Below, in pieces: positions 39,701 to 50,500 of a stretch of 64,000 nucleotides of DNA. Each line of letters opens with the position of its first letter. Within the stretch, counting starts at the first letter, position 1. A model generated the notes under the pieces. It was not told the origin of the DNA and did no database searches. It saw only the letters and a program-made list of their open reading frames with translations. A program made the translations under genes and the position numbers. Origin of the DNA: Scolanthus callimorphus (Eukaryota > Cnidaria > Anthozoa > Actiniaria > Edwardsiidae); NCBI GenBank assembly GCA_033964015.1, contig JAWWUD010000058.1, positions 620,001 through 684,000 of the forward strand, read 5' to 3'.

Positions 39701-42700
39701 AGCCAACACAGAGGGAAAACGATCAATGTTGAAACATCTCCATTTATTTATTTTTTAATTCCTTGGTCATTTGAAATACTCAGCCTGTGACATAATCTTC
39801 AATCACCAAACCCTCTGTACCCTACCCAAACAGGATTTATCAATATAATCAAATTTTTTTACTTGTGAAACTTGAATTACGTCACTAGTCATGCGCACAA
39901 ATGAAAAGGTCAAGATTGTTTCCACAAAGCCTGTCCCACATGAATTAAAGTTGGCGGCGCACATGCATATTGTCTGGAACAAGATCCTTTCTATTCTACA
40001 TTTCCGAGAGAGGAGACCTGTGTCTTCTCACGGAACGTTTCTACAGTCTGCCTTTGTACGGCGTAGACTGAATAGTACAAAAAAATTCGACGGGGAGAGG
40101 ACCTTGAAATGATGAACTTGGATTGCGTCACTAGTCATGCGCAGAAGTGAAAAGATTAAGAGTGTTTCCATAAAGCCTGTCCCACATGGAGGTTGGCGGC
40201 GCACATTCATATAGTCTGGAACAAGATCCTTTGTATTTTACTTCTCCTATAGTGGAAACGCGTGCCTTCTCACGGTACAGTTTCTACAGTCTGCCATTGC
40301 ATGGCGCAAAGACTGACTAGTACAAAAACATTTCGATGGCGAGTGCCTTGAAATTATGAAAATTATGAACTTGGATTGCGTCACTAGTCATGCGCAGAAG
40401 TGAAAAGATCAAGAGTGTTTCCATAAAGCCTGTCCCACATGGAGGTTGGCGGCGCACAAGCATATAGGCTCCGACAAAATGAGAGCTCTGGTTGGCTGAT
40501 TAGGTCATGAATAATTAATGAGTATTTGAAAGATTTTTCTTGAAAGGCGACCTTTTTGCAGGACTTACAATTTTCCCTTTGGCAACGGCTCAAAAAGATA
40601 GGTAAACGCACCCTGAATCTAAAAAAACATTGTTCACGGTTCTAAATAGTGTATTAATGCCATGTTGTTTACCTTCCTGTTGTTATAATCCTGTGTTATT
40701 CACTTCATTCAGGTAGTGCAAGAGAGGAAGCAGAATTGAATGCAGAACAGAAAAAAGAACAACTGAGGTAAGTTGCAACAAGTTTTAAGAAAGATTTAAA
40801 ATCAAATTAACTGTGGAGTGGAAATAATTTGGTTGTTTGTCGTAATTCGTGAGGCATGCTGTGGAAGAGTATATTTTGTTGCATCTCCCTAAACACCTGT
40901 GTCAACCCCACGTTAGCACGTGATCACATCTTTCACGTGTTTGTGTATTAAAGCACCACTTTCTCAGAGTGTCTTCAACTTTTCCTGAAACAACCTAATG
41001 CGGGCCAATGTTATTTAGCATCATGCATTGCCATAAATTTCTCAAACTAATTAATAATTCATCAAGCTTGAATAAATAAAAACATAAGCATTAAGGAGAT
41101 TCGGATACGCAATCTTAATTCGCTAGTGTTTTTCATCAGGAAACAACTCAAAGTTCCAAACAACTTAAAGTTCGTTAAAAAACTCAGCTTTGCGTTTTTT
41201 CAACACATTTGTTAGATGTTTGGAAATCCTGAAGAAAAAAACTGTCTCGTGTTTGATATTTAAACCTTCGCAGTCGGTTATTTTTGTTTTGGGCGTTGGA
41301 AGTTGTGTCCAGAAGACACGAACATTACATCTCGTCTCTCAGTTTCTATAGGTGAGACGTTGCTACAACTTTGTCAATTAGCACGTGCCTGACGCGCCAG
41401 AACTAACGTGAAAAAATGTTTTTATTCAAGCTTAAGTGCAAAATTTGATTGTAAAAATAGTAATTTTCTCCTTGCAGACAAACGCCAACGCCCTTGGAGT
41501 ATTATGGTTATATATTCCATTACAGTAACACGTTAATAGGCCCAGTGTGTACCTACAGAGAATATGAGGACTTCATCAGTGGCACCGAAATCAAGGTAAC
41601 ACACAGGCACTGTTATTATTTCGAGGAAGTTGATATATTGGGTCAAAAATAGTTGAGGCTCGATTTTGATGTCTCCGTGCCGCCCTCGTGCTTACTGAAA
41701 CCCTCTTACCTTATCCTCTGTTTTGGTTTCTAAGGGAAATCAACAGTCCGACCCCTCGCCAGTGGTAAGTATGACATGGCTCATACGTATTTGATAATCG
41801 TTCCAGGCACTGAAATCCGGTTTGGATCTTCATTTCTATTTTAGAGAGCAGTAACAGAGAAAATGTCTATAGCGGTTTTCTGCGTGGTAGTGTTTGCCTT
41901 ATTTGGGCATCACTACCCAATCCCCGTCAATGCAGGTGAGCCATGCACATACGTGCCAACTCTCCAGGTTTACCCTGGAGTCTCCAGGTTTTTACCCTTG
42001 ATCTCCCGGTAAAAAAGCGAAACGTTCCATATATTTACTGTATGTCTCCAGGTTAAATTTCTCGGGCTTTTATCATACACTTGTTGCATTTGAAACACAA
42101 TCTCCAGGTTTTGGAGCTTTCGGGGTTCGAAGGTATGCATGTAACCACCTGCAACTGTACAGTTATTCTGCAGAACAAATTCATAATATTTACACTGCAT
42201 ATATAATAAGCACATAATAAGCACATAAGATATGCTTTGAACCTGTCCGGCCGGTTGCCTTAATTAATTTCTTTTTCCTATCATGCCATTTTTCGACCCA
42301 CCGACCATCTCCTTCGACGGTGTTGACTTAAGTACCCCACTACCCTCTACCGCAGTGGCAGATCACTGTCCAATAACTTAGTTTACTGCGATGTGAACAT
42401 ACAAATGCGATACGGGACTTCTGATGACAATTTGATTCCTGTCAAATTTTTATTGGCTGCACTTTATGTGAGGTGATGAAGGCACAATTAAATAGATTTT
42501 TCCCACAGATCCTGTGTTTATAGCCAGTAGCCCGTTTTTGTACAGACTGTGGTATGCCTGGTTCTCAATAATGGTCACAAGAATGCGATACTACTTTGCT
42601 TTCAAAGCGGGTTAGTAGTACCTAAAAAACTGTCTTTATAAACTAGTGGAAACTAATAAATTCCCAGAGGTTTTGAGTGGTGTGGACTCTTACTTGTTTA

Positions 42701-45700
42701 AGCTCACAAAACTCAAAACCCCTGGAAATTTGCTTTTTTATACCATGACAAATGGCAAATATTGTAATTATGATTGCAAATACATTGCAAATAGCGCGCG
42801 CGCTCGACAATTCTTTGCTATTCAGCCGCGCGCTAAAGCTGATGCGAGCAGAGTATGGACTCTTTTTTTCCTACGGCAATCAGCCAATCATTTCGCGAAA
42901 AGCTAACTGTTATGGTAAAACAGTGTTTCCATTGGTTCTTTAAGCGCGCGCGCTGATGATGGCGCGTTCCATGATCATGGTCAAGAGCCAATCAGAATTC
43001 AAAAACGCGCATGTTGTGGTATAATCCATGGACATGATGGCATAACTATTAGATCATGTCATAGAAAATACAGGAGTAGAAGTTAACGAAACCGCCGAGA
43101 CAATTTTCGATGGTATGGTATAACAAATTAATAACCGTATTATTATTATTTTTATAAGATCGAATATTGTAACAAACGGAAGACAACGTTTGCATCCATA
43201 TCATCACCTTTGAATACCTGTACCTTTTCTATATGTCAAGCATATACTTCGCAATCTATACCCCCTGAAAATGCTATTATCAGTTTATCATGTTTGCTAT
43301 GCTTTTATTAGGCGAAGCCATAACAACGCGTGCGGTATCGGGTTTAACGGTATGACGAGAGTGGACGACCCCTGTGGAATAAGATATCAAATGCCAATGT
43401 TATGAAATTAGAGGTTAGTCTGCTCGTCCGTTTCTAGTCCTTCCATTGGTCTTGTCTGTCATTTAAAACTAACTTATACGTAATGCATGTTGGTTTTAGG
43501 TACCACAAAATATGAAAATGCTTCTAGACAATTGGAATATTTCAACAGCATTATGGCTTAGAAGGTGTGTGCTCATAGACATTTGATAGCAAACATTTTA
43601 ATCAAAGAAGTTTTCGCAACTTCTAGCGTGTGTGACACACACGGCACGCTAACCGGGTTGCATTCCATTGCATTCACAGAGAATTTCTGCAGAAACCCAT
43701 CCTTGGAAAAAGCTGAAGTTTCCAAGGCACACACAAGGGAACACATCCCATTCTTCTACCATGGCAAATTCAGCTTTTTCCATGGAAGGATTTCTGCAGA
43801 AATTCCTTGTGTGCATGCTATGTTTGTAAAGTGGTATATAAACCATTCCTTGAACCATTCGGCTATCATTATTGTCGAGACCGACAGGCCCTCCTCCAGC
43901 TCGCGTCAATGGTGCATTTGAAATATTTTCTGTGCAGCTAAGAGAACAGAATGTGAAGCATTCATGCACCAGCTTTTGCGACATCTACATACGCTGCAAA
44001 ACTCAACAATGACATCACAGCCAGAAGTGAAATAGTGTCTCACATGAATCACTTCAGTCGTTTTACGTGTTGGAGGAGCAGAACGTCAGTTTTTTTGTTT
44101 CCAAAAGAATGATTGCAAACCAAGTATAGACATGCAACGACTGGATCGAGTGGACGTTTGGCAGCTGCGTACATAGTCAGTCAGTCCGGGTAAGCCAATC
44201 ATATCCTTGACCAATTTCGCCTAGTGCAGTTGCATGGCTTCCCTTGCAGCGGATTCACTTTACTAGCCGAAACTGGGCAAGATCTGATTGGCTAAAACTC
44301 GAAAAAATACGAAAAACGAAAAATTATTTGACTTTAAAAATAAGCATCGATAAGCAGCAATACACAATTGCCAAAAGCTATTCAATGTTTGTCTTCATCA
44401 CTGTGTTGCAGGATTGTATATGACCGTGTTACGACCCACCGGACCCTAGCGACATTTTTTCTGTCGGCCTTGTGGCATGGGTTCTATGGCGGTTACTATC
44501 TCACATTCGTCACTTGTCAAGTGATGGTGGAAGCGGCCAGGGCGGTACGTTTTTAAAAGAGTAGGGATATCCGTGCCACTGAACAATTAGTCGGTGAGTG
44601 TGACGTAACATCGGCAAATAGTCACGATATTCTCGGAGCCAGAGGCGGCTAATTCTTATAGTATAATGGACGATTTCAGGTGAATACCGCGCAACATCTT
44701 TGGAATGTGCCACAACTACCAGGATGCAGCGTGCGTATTATATGCACTTTGTTCGTGAAGTGCAACACAACTACCGATATGCAGTTCGTGCGGTATAGGA
44801 GTAATTACTCTTTTCGCCTTTGTCACACGCAGCCATTTTCTTTCCAGATGACGTGGCAAAGCAGAAAAAAGCAATGAGCCAATCAACTTTTTGGTTCTAA
44901 AATAAATAAGGAGTACTTTTTTGGTAGCTTGGTCAACTTTTGTACCATAAATCCCAGCATCAGGCTTCGCTTTCCAACATGAGCAAAACCCGCGCCCTAC
45001 TTGGCCTCGATTTCATGCTGAATAAATCGGCTGAAAAATTCAAGATGGCGCTTGTGTGACAAAGACGAACTTTATTATCTGACATTCGATCTGTTTTCTT
45101 TTTCCCGGATAGGCTCGCCGAACTCTTAGGGAGCACTTCCAACACAGTAAATCCATGTCACGTGTCTATGACGTCAGCACGGGTGTGGTGACCATTCTAT
45201 TTATCACGTATACCACGGTACCGTTTGTGTTGCTGGATCCCTGGAAAGGATTACGCTTCTGGAGGTAAGGTCACGTCCTGGTGGGGATGCAGGGATGAAA
45301 GGTTATCGTGTACCCGAATCCCGTTGTGATCGATTGGCTGATTTGAACGTTGGAGCTGAAACACATTTCTCTCCACGGCTTTGTATCACATCTCATGTGG
45401 CATGTGTCAGTGGTTATCAACAGAGCCCCCTCCCCCCCCCCCCCCCCCCCCCCCCACCCACCCCCTCGACCCCTTGCTTGCTTGCTTGCTGTCCTGATTT
45501 TAGGGCATTCGAAAATACGCAAACAAATAAACAGGCTCCTTCACTTTGAGATAGTTAAATTGTTATGATCTATTTTTCGCATTCCTTTTTTAATTGTTAG
45601 TTTATTTTTTCCCGTGTACTCTTTGTGCTCATATCAATTTCTCTTTTCAGCTCTATGTATTATTACGGCCACTTTGGGAGTATTTTGGCCCTACTTTTGC

Positions 45701-45840
45701 TCAAATCCAAGCGGTCGAGCTCCAAATCGCAAGACAGTTCACGTCATTATTCTAAGAACTCAGATCCTAACAGAAATGGGCTAGTGTCACGTGATGAGAC
45801 ATGCGCAGAATTAATTCAATCACCACAGAAAAGAAGTTGA
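30773..45840 (+). CDS. MBOAT1/2: MBOAT1/2-type lysophospholipid acyltransferase (15 exons)
   Basis: This is a multi-pass ER membrane enzyme that, in this family, transfers acyl chains from acyl-CoA to lysophospholipids (Lands-cycle remodelling). Exons: 30773-30835, 31236-31381, 32604-32681, 33832-33924, 34337-34392, 40713-40767, 41478-41595, 41735-41764, 41845-41935, 42509-42610, 43312-43413, 43500-43564, 44412-44544, 45113-45264, 45651-45840. Landmarks are DYGGYVLDYTGPLM, the LIGPVCTYREYEDFISG loop, RMRYYFAF, the DNWNIS motif with the family Asn, and SALWHGFYGGYYLTF with the catalytic His. At ~491 residues it is close to human MBOAT1/2 (~495-520), and it ends in a Lys/Ser-rich tail. The start is the only ATG with a matching phase, in a 21-codon first exon. 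Exon 11 is two bases short. Substrate preference cannot be read from sequence. Confidence 0.92.
32093..32576. mobile_element. Foldback element with G-run ends in an MBOAT intron
   Basis: The left end runs CCCGGGGGGGGGGG-ACTC then TTGGTCGGGGATGATCGTCG. The right end has the inverse CGACGATCATCCCCGACCAA then GAGTCCCCCC...GGG. TATCTTTTAGGGGT occurs several times inside. Flanks on both sides read tataat, which may be the target duplication. Confidence 0.8.
33236..33460 (+). mobile_element. tRNA-derived SINE
   Basis: It begins with a box-A-like TTAGCGCAGTGGTACAGCGC and continues into a body ending accgtaggtcccgtctctc...gggacgttaaagaatcac. The tail matches that at 34050-34110, and tails of this type recur near 15660-15715. 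No intact tRNA fold extends past the first ~45 bases. Confidence 0.6.
33930..34130 (+). mobile_element. Second SINE copy (3' part)
   Basis: It has the same tail as the previous entry: taaaccgaggtcccgtctcg, then ttcactac.ctaccc, then ggacgttagggaaccac. The head is degenerate (agcattactgcgcttggtcg). Confidence 0.55.
35108..35377. mobile_element. Foldback element in the large MBOAT intron
   Basis: TATATACCGTTTCCGGGAAA at the left is mirrored by a match to cccggaaacggtatata at the right, with CGTTGTCAC / GTGACAACG inside. The spacer is ~200 bp. The intron before it (34393-35107) shows nothing recognised. Confidence 0.85.
36012..36698. mobile_element. 687-bp element B1 flanked by TA
   Basis: It starts CTCAGGTAACTTAAGG and ends CCTTAATATACCTGAG, an imperfect terminal inverted repeat. 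TA lies on both sides. The opposite arm of the composite (A'/C' junction near 37320) lacks it, so the empty site is visible. A TA duplication is typical of Tc1/mariner-type non-autonomous elements. Confidence 0.75.
38234..38404. mobile_element. 171-bp Mutator-like MITE with 9-bp target duplication
   Basis: Ends TAGCCTGCTTGCAGGCGGTA / inverse with ~66-bp arms. It is flanked on both sides by TGTAATATG (38225-38233 and 38405-38413). The related B1 sequence has the uninterrupted site tgtaatttg near 36350. Nine-base duplications and long arms are typical of Mutator-like elements. Confidence 0.85.
38536..38818. mobile_element. 283-bp insertion with CATATCAAGAAA ends
   Basis: It begins CATATCAAGAAAGTGCTGTC and ends with the inverse TTTCTTGATATG; CTGTCGTTTT / AAAACGACAG lie just inside. 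The B1 copy has the empty site (cccgtcgaatgcagag near 36478). Only a single-base overlap is seen at the junctions. Confidence 0.75.
39521..39670. repeat. Long hairpin with ~60-bp arms
   Basis: GACGGGATTTCAAAGTCC, then GCAATTAGTTCCAGTCC, are mirrored by GGACTGGAACTAATTGC and GGGCTTTGAAATCCCGTC around a ~13-base loop. The outer arms continue imperfectly to gaagtaat/attacttc. Confidence 0.9.
39868..40480 (+). repeat. ~250-bp tandem repeat, 2.4 copies
   Basis: Units start near 39870, 40119 and 40371 with gcgtcactagtcatgcgca. They run through gtttcca.aaagcctgtccca and ttggcggcgcaca; the third is truncated after ~100 bp. Confidence 0.85.
42760..43130. mobile_element. MITE-like DNA in an MBOAT intron
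   Basis: It has gcgcgcgcgctcg, cagccaatc and gatgatggcgcgttccatg motifs. The last ~90 bp (42945-43030) is an inverted relative of 23405-23500 (aattctgattggc...ggaacgcgccatcatcagcg). The boundaries are unclear. Confidence 0.5.
43681..43806. mobile_element. Small foldback element in an MBOAT intron
   Basis: GAATTTCTGCAGAAA.CC plus CTTGGAAAAAGCTGAA is mirrored by TTCAGCTTTTTCCA...GG and TTTCTGCAGAAATTC. A relative of the accaatt/gccaatca-type sequence lies further on at 44170-44300. Confidence 0.75.
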
Positions 45841-45904
45841 GGTTGAACTGTTTTAGTGGAATTGCGGATGCTTTAGAATTAACAAAAGTAATGAAACAAG
45901 TGGA

Positions 45905-45910
45905 AATAAA
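45905..45910 (+). terminator. Candidate polyadenylation signal of the MBOAT gene
   Basis: The first AATAAA after the MBOAT stop codon lies 65 bases downstream. Further A-rich AATAAA matches occur near 46053 and 46328-46345, so longer 3' UTRs are possible. Confidence 0.45.
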
Positions 45911-46961
45911 GACAGTTCCTCAAGAGTACGGTGGACGGACTACAAAAGGAAACGTTGCAGCGACTTGTACCGTAATTCGCATCTGAAAAGACTCTTGTTT
46001 GCAAAACAAAAATACAGAGCATGGCCGTAAGGACATTGGTTAGGCCAAGTAAAAAAATAAACATGTTTATCGTCCGGAGCTTTCCAAAAAAGTGTCCATG
46101 CGGCCCTTTTTATTTTTATTTTTTATTTCTTTTGCTCCTTGTTAATTATGCCTTGTTTTATTGGTTTATGCCATATTTTGTGTACAAAATAACTACGACT
46201 GTTTCATAAAGTATTCTTAATGGCAATCTATGTTCATATAAAGCATTTCCATGCTCATTAAAGCCACATTTCAAAGCAGTTTATCTTGTGACGTTTGACT
46301 TTGACGTTTTGGAGACAATTTGTGAAAATAAAAAATAAAATAAAAAAGGATGCGGCTCCAAAAAACCATGCGGGCGGGGACGATAAACATGTTTTATTTT
46401 TTACTTGGCCTTACTACAGAGTTTGCTTATGTGTTGGTTTATTTATTACAATTTTGTATTAGCAATTTAATCTATTTAGCTACGTTTATAAGAAACATTT
46501 TGAAAATTATATATGCAGAATTTCACAATTTCTCAATAAATTATTACAATTCTAATGGATTTCTTGTTTTTACTGGATTATCCGATGCAATCGGGAGTCC
46601 ATAACCTACGACTCCGGATTGCACCTAGGAACCCCCCTCCCCCGGCAAAAAAGAAGGATGACCAAGGCTTGCCCCCCCCCCCCCCCTCCCTCCCAGACAA
46701 AAATTTCTAGCTTCGGCCCTTGCTGTGTATTCGATATCCATCTCATCGTACTATTTGGCAATCAATTTCGACTCGCCGAAGAGGCCAAATCCAGACAGCT
46801 AAAAATCGCCCATCGCAACAATAAATTTTGAGGCTGCGTAGCAATGCCTACAGTGATAAATCCTGTTCCTTCTTCACGCAGCTGTACATAATGCCTCAAT
46901 TGAGCTCTCATCCTTATACCAATATTCTGCTGAAACGCAACTATAATTGTAAATACATAGA

Positions 46962-47104
46962 GGATATTACACGGTGGCGCGAAGATATGGATTTTATTTT
47001 CGAGTGACAAGAACAATATTTTACGAACGAGCGTAGCGAGTGAGTAAAATATTGTTTTTGACACGAGAAAATGAAATTCATATCTTCAAGCCACCGTGTA
47101 ATGT
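46962..47104. mobile_element. Foldback element in the MBOAT-CLN3 intergenic region
   Basis: ATTACACGGTGGC..GAAGATATG is mirrored by CATATCTTC..GCCACCGTGTAAT. AATATTTTAC / GTAAAATATT are innermost, around acgagcgtagcgagtga. The family also appears near 8750-8790. Confidence 0.85.
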
Positions 47105-49907
47105 TCTTTTTATTATATGGATTAGAATTGACATAGCGGCAAAATATTACAAATTGAACAACTCACTTGGTAAAGTCGAAAGTGTTTATTTGTGAAATCC
47201 TCAATCTTTCTGATTCCCAGTGTCGTTAAGAACTATAATTTCTCTTTTTGTGTTGCTGTCGCTTTCTCTGCCATAGTTGAAATAAGGTTTTTCTCTTTAG
47301 AACTAGAACAAAACTTAGTTTTGTGGCTTAAAACTCGTGTGACCGAGCGAGCGAGATTTCACTGCAGACGAAGTCAGGAAAACAACACTGCAAACGTGCA
47401 CATCCGGGACATTCGGTACATAACTTTTTCATATTTTCACTAGTGAAGATATGGAAAATACGAGTGTTTTAGTTTCCGGTAAAACACTGGCATCCATATA
47501 ATAATATGATTTTATTTCCCACTTGCATATCATAGCGCTATCTAGTTTCAACTTAATAAAAACCCCAAAAAATTCTGTGTTGAATAGGATTTGACGCAGC
47601 AAGCGTTAGACGTTTAAAACGGGCCTTAGCAAATAAATAAACTGGTCCCTGAAACACTGACCATCTGTTAGCCGAAAGAAGCCAAAACAGTTTCGTCTTC
47701 TATAGTTGCCCTGGTACTGTCTCAATGGCTGGCTTACCTCGCTGCTCACGACTCGCTCACTACGGTTTAGCGTTGCCATGAAACAACTAAAACAGCCTCC
47801 GACGCCTGCTAGCAACCTAACTATGTTTAGAAAATTTCACAATCCAAGCTGGTTATTTCTCTTAGGCATTGATATCCCTTACAAAGGAGAACGAAAATAT
47901 TAATAAGAATACTTTGTTTTATATTGAAGAACCATGGAAACCATGTGAAAATTTATTATTGGATAGCATGATTTCTTCGATATTTACTTTCAGATCTTTA
48001 AACGAAAATGTTTCTGCTCTAGTACTAGTAAATAAATAAAATAAACTAGTAGTATCTATTTAGATAGTGGAGTGCTCGAGCGAAGGCAGAGCTACTTTCT
48101 GTAGAAAGGGTTTTTTTTATCCTTGTGTATAAAAATAGTGCATCTGAATATATTCTAAACATTGCAAGAAATTTACATGTAAGGAGTGGGTGGTAACACA
48201 CGAAACAAGTTTGTTTTAAACTTATGATCATTCCAACACTATAGAACAGTTTTTTATTGGATTCACCAGTGAATCCTTAACTTGGAAATAAATGTATAAA
48301 TATATTAATTTTTAAATATTATTGATCAGTGTTATGATATAGTCTTATCTGAAGGTAGCGATAACAGGTATGTTTCTCGGTGGAGTTCCCACAAACAGTT
48401 CAGAAATTAGTCCTCTTGTTACAACTAAACATTTGGTTGCTCTGTTAAACAAAGTACTCATTATCATGGAATTTTCCATTGCAGTAGCTTGGTTTCTTGT
48501 TTTGGTTCATATTCTAGCTCTGCAGACATTTTCTTGATTCAGTTTGGAATCCAGTTAAAATATTAATAAAAGCAATTCCATGCATTTTCAATCATTCTTG
48601 TTCTTGAGATACGTAATTATTCCCATAATAATAGGCACTTGATGTCTATGCTTGGTATCTTTGACACTCTGTAAAAGCTTCCATATCATCTGTTGATCAT
48701 TGTCTTGATTCAAATAATTTTGTCATCATTGTTCAAAAAAAATAATAACTTGGTCCCTTGCTCAATAATTTCACAACTCCTTGTACATATCCATTTTTTA
48801 AACGATTGGATAGCAATTGGTGATATTTAATTTTTGGTTCCTGTGACTGTTTTTTCTGACATGATAATAAACAGACTTGTCACTCCCTTAATAGAAGGCA
48901 AGGCTCCTATGTAGATACATGTTCAATCTTGATTATACCATTATGAAATCAGAGGATGGCAACTTGTGACCACTGGCTGACCACTGAAGAGAATGTTGAG
49001 CTGTTTGCTTAGAGAGGTTAGGTTATTCATTATGTCACTAGCAAGGCTGGATCTACAAAAAGGAAATAAAAACATTTAATAATGAGGATCTACTTTAATT
49101 ACTAAACTATTACAGTACATGCCATACTAAACCACAGTCTGGGGGTCTTAAAGTTGTGCTCAATACGCCGCTGTTAGGACAGCAATACTTCTTTGCGAAA
49201 TTTCTTTTACACAAAAACATAAGCTTATAACTGAAGAAAGACGGTTTTGGTTGCATTATTTTTTCTCTTGAAATCTAGATGGCCCTTTTGTTTTGTATGA
49301 TAAAAACAGTCAACAACCGTGGTTTCACTGGTAGTGTCAGCCAGCAATGCTGTGTAAAGCTCAATTTGTACTTCAGTATACAGTATTATGACTGGTATGC
49401 CCCCATGTCGGGATTATCATTGTGCGAAGTTAGGCTACCCACAATAGATGTGGACAAAACCAAACCGAAACGTGTTGTGTTCGATGGTAACTCAATCGTC
49501 GTATAAGTCGCTGTGAAAATGATCTCATACCAATGAATATCATTCTTTCAAAGCTGTGATAGCTTTCAAGAATAGAACTTAAGTGATCCATAACGTTATA
49601 CTTACCGATAAAATTCTCTGAAAGAGCACGATTCGTCGAATTCGACGAGAAACGAACATGGATGGTTCTTTACAAAACTGCGTAGCCGACAGTGGAAGTA
49701 ATCAAATCGGGTACCCTGTGGCATGTTGCCGCCAGCCCGCCGAAAATTATTTCCCCTCACGTTCTATAATCGTACTGCGCATGCGCGAGAATCAAAGAGT
49801 GATACTGGTGAGCTCGTGAGTATGGTACATTGAGCTCGTGAGTTATGGTACATTTGCAAACTGTGGTACAAAATTAGAGTTGCTCTCGCTCGCTGCGCTC
49901 GCTCGAG
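47105..49907. other. Intergenic DNA with no recognised gene
   Basis: This is AT-rich sequence with no exon recognisable on either strand. A low-complexity tail and several agaaatttc-type motifs give no family hint. Short frames here (for example 49279-49506) match nothing I know. Confidence 0.5.
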
Positions 49908-50500
49908 CAATAAATAAATAAATATGTTTATTATACTTTTTGCAGCTTAGAGCTGAATACAAGTATGGTCAGTAGTAACAATATTACAAACTAAATACAT
50001 GCAGGCTAGTCTGTGTCCGTGTTGATGTTCAAGTGGCGAGCAAACTTATGCGTTACAAAGTTTGCAAAACGATCAGTGTGTGTTAGTTTGAATTAGTGTT
50101 GTAGTTTGAATTAACCTTAGAAAGACGACTATTTACAACATTATACACTGGATTTCCAGGGACAACTGACTGGATAAATTTCTTACAAGCTATAGCTCTT
50201 CTGTCTGACAGTTAAACGATTCCGGCTGCTTTCAAGGACTCAGAGTCAGACAGACCAGGGTAAATTATGGTAAGAGCCCGTTTTTGGACTTTTTCTATGG
50301 CCTGGGACAGATATTGTGGGAGGTCCGCAAACGCCGGGGACGCATATTCTAAAATTGGTCTTATAAGCGAGCAATATACTTGAGCCGTATCCCTAGCGGA
50401 TACGCCACAATTCCTGAGTTTTCTTAATGCATAAAGCCTGCGATTGGCCTTCGCCTTAGTAAAACTGTTGAAAAGCTTTATAGGCGGCGTTGACCATTAC
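49908..50500 (-). mobile_element. Decayed non-LTR (CR1/L2-like) retrotransposon 3' end
   Basis: Read on the - strand from 50490, the sequence gives LALIRPILEYASPAFADLP then EKVQKRALTIIYPG. This is the region after the reverse-transcriptase catalytic core in CR1/L2-type LINEs, where LIRPxLEYASPVW and VQKRALRIIYP are standard. Stop codons interrupt it at several places. The 3' end near 49908 is an ATTTATTT short repeat, the usual tail type of these elements. It is an old, 5'-truncated and inactive copy. Confidence 0.82.

Noticed and set aside
45295..45549. Proline-rich open frame
   Set aside because: It is generated by a C-run at about 45427-45455 in an intron; its length depends on the run.
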